A DNA stretch of 64,000 nucleotides from Heliocidaris tuberculata (taxonomy: Eukaryota > Echinodermata > Echinoidea > Camarodonta > Echinometridae), in NCBI GenBank assembly GCA_025618425.1, contig CM046850.1:3693986-3757985 (forward strand), read 5' to 3'. Made by a program: the position numbers and the translations under genes. This document shows positions 56,622 to 64,000 of this stretch, piece after piece (the stretch's first letter is position 1; each line of letters opens with the position of its first letter). The notes beneath the pieces were generated by a model, which was given only the letters and a program-made list of their open reading frames with translations, did not search any database and had not been told where the DNA came from.

Positions 56622-57072
56622 CCGCATTATACCTTTGAAAAAGGTCTCAACGCACTGAGGAAAAGGTGAGAAAGAGAAACAAGTAGAAAAGCTGCCGGAA
56701 ATGTTATAATAATATTAAGCAATTGAATAAGTATTTTGGGGGGCAGATTTGAATTGCCCAACTGTATTAGCTTGTCTTGCATTGTGAGGGATAATGTAAT
56801 TACTGGAGCTTGCCTTTGAGTTTCGGATAACATTCAAGTGATCTGAGAAAATTGATCCGCTTTCCTTAAAGGTTGGTTCTTCTGAAGTCGATGGAGAGTG
56901 CACACTTTAGGTAAGACCCGTTGGTCATGAAGTCCGCTCTCTGTGATTGATAAACACTGATTATCAATGTGTGAAATAAGCCAGTTTGTAATTAATACAT
57001 GGTGCAAATAACCCTGATATGACCCCAATTTGTACACACACGTCCATCTGATTTGGTGGATACGCTACTTGT

Positions 57073-57487
57073 TTAACCCTTTCAGGACAGGAATTATTTA
57101 AGGGCTAAATTGATCACATTTTGTTCTTTAAATTGGCAACAATAAAAATTTTCCTTTAGTGCTTCATGGTTTTAATAAGGTGTAATATCTTTTAAAACAA
57201 TATACATGGTTAACGTTATGTCGAAACGTTGAAAAAATTGCCAATTTTGATGAAAATACAATGATTTTGAACCTCTCAATGTGTTGCCAATTTAAGGATT
57301 TCAAAGCTTTTTCTCGTTTTTAAAATTCCTAGCATCAAACGCAATATGGTCATGAAACAAAAATACATTAGTGTGTGCAGAAAATTTTGCTCTTTCTACT
57401 CATGCATCTGGTATATTTTCTAGAGCTCTGAATCAAAAGTTATTGAGCCAAACCACAAAATGTGGTCAATTGTCTTGAAAGGGTTAA
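57073..57487. mobile_element. TTAA-flanked MITE, copy 3
   Basis: TTAA-CCCTTTCAGGACAGGAA ... TTGTCTTGAAAGGG-TTAA, 415 bp; same family as 40966 and 53365. Confidence 0.9.
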
Positions 57488-58744
57488 CAAGTAAAAATCA
57501 TACCGGTGCGCACACTATGAAGGTCAATTTTACTCAGTACAAATGACCTTTATCTGCACATGCGCAAATTGTAACTACGAAGTGGCTAATTCCCCATGAG
57601 CACTCATAATCGTGTGTCTGCAACAGTCTGAATGGCATATGGACTGAAAAAACGTTGCATAGATTTAAATCCAAGAAAAGTCAAAACTTTTTAAATGGGT
57701 ATTTGTAAACATGTCCATCTCATGTCCGTGCGTGCATTTGCGTCCTTCTGCCTTGCTCACATTGAAATGATGTAAACTTACTCTATATGGGATGCTGTAC
57801 ACCTTGGTCGATCATGAAATAGCTGAGGCGATTTTCATACTCCTGTATCAGTGACGTAATTTCAAAACATTTCAGCATTGCTTTGTGGTATCATATGACT
57901 AGCTTAACCCTTACAGTAATAGATCCATCATCATATTGTATGGACTTGCAATGTATGTTAATTTATTGCATTTTTAAAACAATATCCCCTGAACTTGTTT
58001 TATAGAATTTTAAGAATTAGAATAGAAATCCTAATGACTTATAGGTATTTTAATAAGAATATAAAATGTGAATGGAAATATGCAATAATTTAATAACTTA
58101 ATATGAATACATGTAATTAAGTCTTCATTATTGATTGATTGTGATATGGATGGTGTCACTATCTCGATGTTTTTCCCATGCACCTAATGAATAAATGAAG
58201 CCACTCAAATTTATGTAAGTGTAGGAGCAACAACCAATTTGTTATTTTCTTTTGAAATATCACAAAATGAATATTGCAAGGAACATCCTTTAGAATTGTT
58301 AATTCTTGAGAAAGACAAGAGTAGCACTCCCACAAGCATGATACAGTATGTTTGACATCCATTTTCGATAGCTGTGATTTTGGTACCGTCACTGCTTGAT
58401 GACCTCCTTTTCCTGTAAATACGCTGAAATAGTTGTAAATTAGTGTTGTAAATATGTAAATAAAGGAATGAAACGGTCCAAATCATTTTGTAAGATAACA
58501 AACTACTTTGTGCACTTGTGTGTTTTTACTTGTCTCTGTCCTGATTATAATTGTGTACGTATGTGAAAGGTACTGTAAAAACAAACTTTTACAAGTTAAA
58601 GTGATTGATTAACTTTGTGAAAAATTGTAAAATCAGCTCAAATGCCAGTGAATTGTGTGCAGTCCTCTAACTACATATATAATTAAGGATATGTGAAAGT
58701 ATGAGAGAAAATGGAACCCGTTTACTATCCTAAAAAAGAGAAAA

Positions 58745-58940
58745 TCGCGATTAATCGCTAGCGCAAGTCGCTCGGCTTCTTCGCTGCGCTGCAGTCACAA
58801 AAACCAAGCACCAGCGCTTGGCGATTTCAGAGCGGGTTTCCAGCCCGTACGGTATTCTGTGATAGAGCGAGGTATGCCAACCGTAAGAGTTCTTTAGGGT
58901 TCGGTGGTACTCTATCCCGACATCAATGTTCAATCGTAAA
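58745..58940. other. CpG-rich block of unknown nature
   Basis: About 195 bp, markedly richer in CG dinucleotides than its AT-rich surroundings, with several short hairpins (for example CCAAGC...GCTTGG). On the minus strand a TATATA lies just upstream (58950-58957), and T runs follow near 58740-58733. A 60-codon minus frame crosses it but resembles no protein I know. It could be a Pol III RNA gene, a transposon piece or a CpG remnant. Confidence 0.35.
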
Positions 58941-61900
58941 TATCTTGATATATAAACGACCGATCAGCTTATAAAACTCAGGCGATTCCTGTCTGAGCTA
59001 AAGGTTTGCAATTATGATTACAGCATTAGCTGGAACAGTGATTTTTTTTTTCAATCCTGGGCAAAGTTAATGCCTTTAATGATCACTGTTTCGCAGAAAG
59101 AAACATCTTTGTTTTATCGTACTATGTTTCCCTAATTTTGAGGCATGAAACTCCAAAAGTTTGACCACTCGCAAAATTCATGTAAGTTTTTAATTTTACG
59201 TTGGTTTTTGGCAATGATGAGTAAATTTCTCAAAAAATCTGCCAGATTTCACAGAATCAATGTTATAAACTGCAAATGTGGAAGTTATGTGCTCTCAACA
59301 AATATGCCTTAAAATGTGTAATATCTGAATGATGATGGTGAAATGTGTTATAGAAGATGTTCCCCTCTAGCACATGTGAGTAGATATGTATTTTCCAAGA
59401 ATGAGCAGGTTGAATGAGCACAGGTGTGTTACAAGGGTGAGAAGTGAATCATCATTGACCTGGTTCAATTCTTCAGTGGCAGACATCGTTGAATCGTCCA
59501 GATGAAGAATTAGGATTGCATAATGATAACTGGATAATCATATCACATTGATATTTAATTTTAAAGCAAAAATACATTGATAAAACGTCAAATTATGAAG
59601 TAACTACAAAAATTGCTTTGCCGTCTGTCCTTGCCAGCGAAGCTAGGTCCAGCCTTATGTATAAAGTTAATGTATTTATTATATGTACAGTTAACTCTGC
59701 ATAAGTCGACCTTCCATACGTCGAATAATCGCCTTAGTCGAAGCAATTTTTCAGAACAGAATGAGCAAAACATGTGTTTTTTACCTCTTCTAAGTCGAAT
59801 TTCGCCTAAGTCGAACAGATTTCTGTGGTCCCAAGAGATTCGATTTAGGCAGAGTTACCTGTATTTGCTTTTCAAGTCTTCACAGTGAGTAGGGTTGCGT
59901 GTTAGGAAATATTTTATTCATAATTCACGTTTGAGGGACAAATTTGGGAATAATTAGCTTTCGGTAATCTTATTTCCAGCACATAATATTAATAGTTTCT
60001 GTTACATACAACTACCGTAGTCTTAACAATGCAGGATTAATTTAATTCAGTAGTCTCTCAGCTAGGAGTGGCAGATTCCTAAACCTTATTTTATCATTAA
60101 ACAATTGCCTCATCTTTGTGCTGTAGCTCGGAACCAGAACTGGTCTCAAACTCGCCAGACTGAAAGTTTTTAGCGCAGTCAGACACGAACCAGACTAAAA
60201 CTCAAAGTGGGTCAACTCGATAACAGAGGTCCTGTAGAAAAAGAAAGTATATTTTTCTAAGAAATTTGTGTGTAGATGGGCATGTCTGCCTAGAGTTCAT
60301 TGAAATATGTGTTACAAAGCCCTCTAAGGAAAAGAACAGAATTTTTTGTTGGCAAATCTTTTAATGATAGATGGACATAAGTTACCAGTTCGGAACACAG
60401 TAAAGACTTTTAGAAAATAACGAGCCAGACCAGACCAGCACTTTGGGTTGCGAGCTACAGCACTACCTCCTCTTCTGTAACCACTCCAACAGATACATAT
60501 ACATGTATTCACAAAATGTGAATATATTTGAAAACTCTGCTGATCTTCAAGTGCCCAGCTGATATTTACAGCCCATATCACATAAAGACAAAGAATTTTT
60601 AAAAAGCAACACACAAATTCTAGGCAATAGTTTTGCTGTCAGTGAAGTGCTAAATTTTATTCCACCATCCATTCAAATTTTCAGTCAATATCAAAATATC
60701 TGCACACACATGGAATTAAATTTCTTTATGAAACTGAAATGAGGTATAATTCAGACAATTTCTAAGTCTTTTATTTAAACATGATGCCACAGTAATTTGA
60801 AAAGAACTCGTTCTACCCGAACCCAATGGAAATCCAAAAATATATTCCTTTTCTCCATGTCACATCAAACTTTGGTCTTTCTCCAAGATATAAGCCAAAG
60901 CATTGATCAAGCCTGGCTCACACAGTGTTGTTTCGCTAGCGTTGATCAGGGCAACTATCGTTCAATTCATGCTGCAGTAAGCAATGAATAATAGGCCCCT
61001 ATGTAGCATACAAAGACAAGCGTTTGGCCGCATCCATTGGGTTTGTGTACATGCTATGCTCATTTACTACAGGAAACTTTTTCATCGAGCAGAGCAGAAA
61101 CGGTTTCCAGGTGCAAAAAGAACCCTTGTCTTCATAGGTAATTACCACGGTCTCTATCTGTACAAGCCTATTTTCAACCAATGATCATCACTTACTGACA
61201 AATTGATTTTAATAATTCAACATAGCATACCAATTTTGGTGATATACTCGTAAAACCAATTCAAATAATGCTTACAATTACAAATGTGATTGATTAGATA
61301 AACAAATACATACCAGTTGATTATATCTTCAGTTAGATAAGACCTTAATCATGTAAAAGTGGATAATTTAAAATCTAGCTTATTATTGCAGTCTTTGTAG
61401 ATATAATTATGGGATATAATACATGTATACTCAAGGAAACTTAAGAGACAAAATATACAGACATGCGTACATAGGAAATAAAAGATAAGAGAGTGCAGTT
61501 TGGTCAGCTGAGAACCAAAAGGACGTTAACTCTGTATAATTACATAAAGTTAACGCCCCTTCTGACTCTTAGCAGATAACGTATACAGGACATGTACACA
61601 TAAAGAAACGGGGGACGGAACAGACATAACTGAGAGACAGAAAAGTTTGGAAACAGGTGGATAAGAGGAGAGAGAGATTCTGACAGAGAATGAAAAAAAA
61701 ATGTAGGGAGGTTTAAAGATGTTCAGAGGTTCTGTTCCATGTCCGTAAAAATAGACCAACTTCAAGCTCGCTAAAGTTCGTCCACTGATTTATGGAGTGG
61801 CAAGAAAGAGTTGACCATCAAGTCCATAAAAAATTCTGTAACCAATGAACAGACCAAATGAATTTAGAAAAGGAAAATGAGAAAATTTCATGGCATTATT

Positions 61901-62039
61901 CATTTAGTTACATAACATTTACAGGACCATGAGACCGAAACGTGGCGTTCCATAACTCGGTGGACTAACTTAACCCACTCACTCTGGGATCAAACCTAAC
62001 TCAGCCCCGTTCCATAAGACTCGTTATCAGTAACAACTG
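58941..62039. other. Non-coding region between BAP18 and the GA repeats
   Basis: AT-rich; only the pogo-like MITE at 59688 stands out. Short frames (60-96 codons) lack splice context or family resemblance. Confidence 0.45.
59688..59861. mobile_element. pogo/Tigger-like MITE with TA target duplication
   Basis: TA flanks (59686-59687, 59862-59863). Ends CAGTTAACTCTGCATAAGTC and its complement GATTTAGGCAGAGTTACCTG, with inner TAAGTCGA repeats. CAG termini and TA duplication are typical of pogo elements. Confidence 0.82.
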
Positions 62040-62200
62040 CCACATTTCTATGACAAATTTGCTCTCAGCCAATCAGAATGAAGGATTTCAGTAGCTTATA
62101 ACAGTTATTGCAGCTTGTTATTGATAACAAGTGTAGCTAATAACAGTTATTGCAACTTGTTATTGATAATGCACAAGTTTTATGAAACAGGGCCCTGGGC
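62040..62200. mobile_element. Diverged member of the GCTCTCAGCCAATCAGA MITE family
   Basis: GACAAATTTGCTCTCAGCCA then ATCAGAATGAAGGATTTCAG, followed by TTATTGATAA repeats; termini not clear. Confidence 0.6.
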
Positions 62201-62399
62201 CCCATCTTACAAAAAGTTGTGATTGATCACAAGTTTCAAACAACGATTCTGATTGGTTGATAGTGGCTATGTTGAACAATATGTGCATGCTACGATGATC
62301 TTGATTGGCTATTGCCATTTTGAGATTGATTATCAGCCTATGAGAATGATGTGGGATTGATGAAAAAGGGGGAAAAGGGCACAACAACCACAGAAAAAA

Positions 62400-63240
62400 A
62401 AGTAAATACAGAGAGAAATAAAGAGAGAGAAATAAAGAGAGAGAGAGGGGAAAAGAGATTTGGGGAGAGAAACAGAGAGGAGAGAGAGAGAGAGAGTAAG
62501 AAAGGGAGCACAATATGTGACCTGATGCCTCAAAACCTACAATAAGTCGCCAAAATTATTTTTTTTGTTTTATACATTTTCTGAAAGTAGAGATTCTCAG
62601 CTTTCCAATGGTATATCACTTGCCTAGTTTACTCGATGATAACACAGAGAAAGAGAAAATGGAGAGAGAGAGAGAGAGAAAGGGGGCACAATATAAAGAT
62701 AAAGACAGACAATTAGAAATGAAAGAATGTATAATGAATATATAAAAGGAGAAAGAGATGGTGAGAGAGGAGACAGAGAGAAAGTGAAAAAGAGAGAGAG
62801 AGAGAGGAAAAGAGATTTGGGGAGAAAAACAGAGAGGAGACAGAGAGAGAGAGAGAGAGAGAAAATGGAGAGAAAGAGAGAGAGAGAGAGAGGAAAAGAG
62901 ATTTGGGGAGAGAAACAGAGAGGAGAGAGAGAGAGAGAGAGAGGGGGCACAATAAAAAGATAAAGATAGACAATTAGAAATGAAAGAATGTATAATGAAT
63001 ATATAAAAGGAGAAAGAGATGGTGAGAGAGGAGACAGAGAGAAAGTGAAAAAGAGAGAGAGAGAGAGAGAGAGGAAAAGAAATTTGGGGAGAGAAACAGA
63101 GAGGAGAGAGAGAGAGAGAGAGAGGGGCACAATAAAAAGATAAAGATAGACAATTAGAAATGAAAGAATGTATAATGAATATATAAAAGGAGAAAGAGAT
63201 GGTGAGAGAGGAGACAGAGAGAGAGAGAGAGAGAGAGACA
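62400..63240. repeat. GA microsatellite with higher-order tandem units
   Basis: GAGAGA tracts interrupted by units containing AGACAATTAGAAATGAAAGA at about 62705, 62968 and 63148, spaced about 263 and 180 bp. The frames across it (Arg/Glu/Lys or Ser/Leu) are not genes. Confidence 0.95.
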
Positions 63241-64000
63241 AAGAGAAGTGGATGAGTTAACAGATAAGATCAGATATGTTGTATCTGTTGTAATGTACAA
63301 ATAAAAGGGTACCAGTATATTCTCAAACATCCATTAAAAATATTGTATTACCAAAAGTTTCTACTCTTAAGCATTCCACAATTTTTTATGATAATAAACA
63401 GAAATATATAATTTATAAACAGAAAAAAAAACACAATCTTATACCATTCCACTATATACTGGAATCCACTATAATGACAGTTTTCCTATATTACTTCACA
63501 ATTTTAATATACTTAAGATATAAAACAAACAAAAAACATGCACAAATATAAACGTTATCACCAATTCACAATTTTGTATATTCAAAAATTATGTGCATTT
63601 GTATCTGTGCCTGCAGAAAAACTAAAAAGCATAAAATGACAATTTGTGATCGGTTAAAGACAGCTTTGCATTTCATAATACACCAGAAAATTTACAGGCT
63701 CAGCTATTGGTTCTTGAATTCTATTCTTTTAGCTGACTGATTTACCAAGTTTGAGCAACATAATTTATGTACCTCTTAAAGCTGAAAAGCTTATGAGTGT
63801 CAGTAGTGCATGATTATAACATCTAATTTAAAAGTTCATAGAAGCGCATGCAATACTGAACACAAATCTGTATATATTCAGACACCAATTTAAAGCCTTA
63901 TTTAATAAAAGTGACTTACTCTAAATATCTTTACATATAACTGAGTATGCTGCTCTCACCGATACACAGGACTGATATTTAACCAAAGAACCAGAATAGC
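63241..64000. other. AT-rich terminal region, no gene seen
   Basis: No exon-like open frame with splice sites and no recognisable repeat; could be the 3' end or an intron of a gene beyond the window. Confidence 0.4.

Larger units (their letters stand above)
55730..58500 (+). other. Probable BAP18 3' UTR and downstream region
   Basis: No further coding exon. AATAAA at 58459-58464 is a candidate distal poly(A) signal, and another AATAAA lies near 58190. If the distal site is used, the UTR includes the foldback at 56105 and a TTAA MITE. Confidence 0.4.

Noticed and set aside
58751..58933. 60-codon minus-strand frame MNIDVGIEYHRTLKNSYGWH...
   Set aside because: Not recognisable as protein; the CpG-rich block is better treated as an unknown structured sequence.
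62160..63241. Ser/Leu-rich minus frame of 205 codons and Arg/Glu plus frames
   Set aside because: GA-repeat translation; repeats tandemly with the DNA unit.

Overview
This window is nuclear DNA from an animal. Genes are split by GT-AG introns, intergenic and intronic DNA is AT-rich, and it is crowded with microsatellites, poly-G/poly-C runs, tRNA-derived SINEs, LINEs and foldback/MITE elements. The gene content and repeat style fit a marine invertebrate deuterostome, most likely an echinoderm such as a sea urchin. The species assignment is inference.

Three complete protein-coding genes can be assembled exon by exon with consistent splice phases.
(1) Minus strand, 26034 to 778, 13 coding exons, 670 codons: a membrane guanylate cyclase with an N-terminal membrane helix, a NIT (nitrate/nitrite-sensing type) domain, a second helix, and a class III cyclase domain. 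It has no kinase-homology domain.
(2) Minus strand, 43439 to 33504, 5 exons, 250 codons: MPDU1, the PQ-loop ER protein needed for use of mannose- and glucose-P-dolichol.
(3) Plus strand, 47652 to 55729, 6 exons, 183 codons: BAP18 (human C17orf49), a SANT-like chromatin-complex subunit.
MPDU1 and BAP18 are head to head, about 4.2 kb apart. Their human orthologues both lie on 17p13.1, so the linkage may be ancient. The three genes act in unrelated processes: cGMP signalling, glycosylation and chromatin.

Layout: 1-26.1 kb is the cyclase gene, whose introns hold an almost full-length L1/Tx1-like LINE (15345-20710), a 5'-truncated CR1/L2-like LINE (21604-24574), a hAT-type MITE with a perfect 8-bp target duplication, a Mutator-like TIR element, and foldback elements of about 0.6 and 1.1 kb. 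Next to the exon carrying the catalytic Asn/Arg motif is a tandem array of five decayed copies of that exon embedded in GGT/ACC microsatellite. 26-33.5 kb is non-coding with a CAT/CAC microsatellite. 33.5-43.4 kb is MPDU1, with several TIR elements in its introns. 43.4-47.6 kb is a GC-richer, repeat-rich intergenic promoter interval. 47.6-58.5 kb is BAP18 and its probable 3' UTR. 58.5-64 kb is non-coding, with one unexplained CpG-rich structured block (58745-58940) and GA-rich tandem repeats.

The most notable observations are the NIT-domain guanylate cyclase, its altered second metal-site motif (Asn-Glu in place of Gly-Asp), and the tandem graveyard of its catalytic exon.
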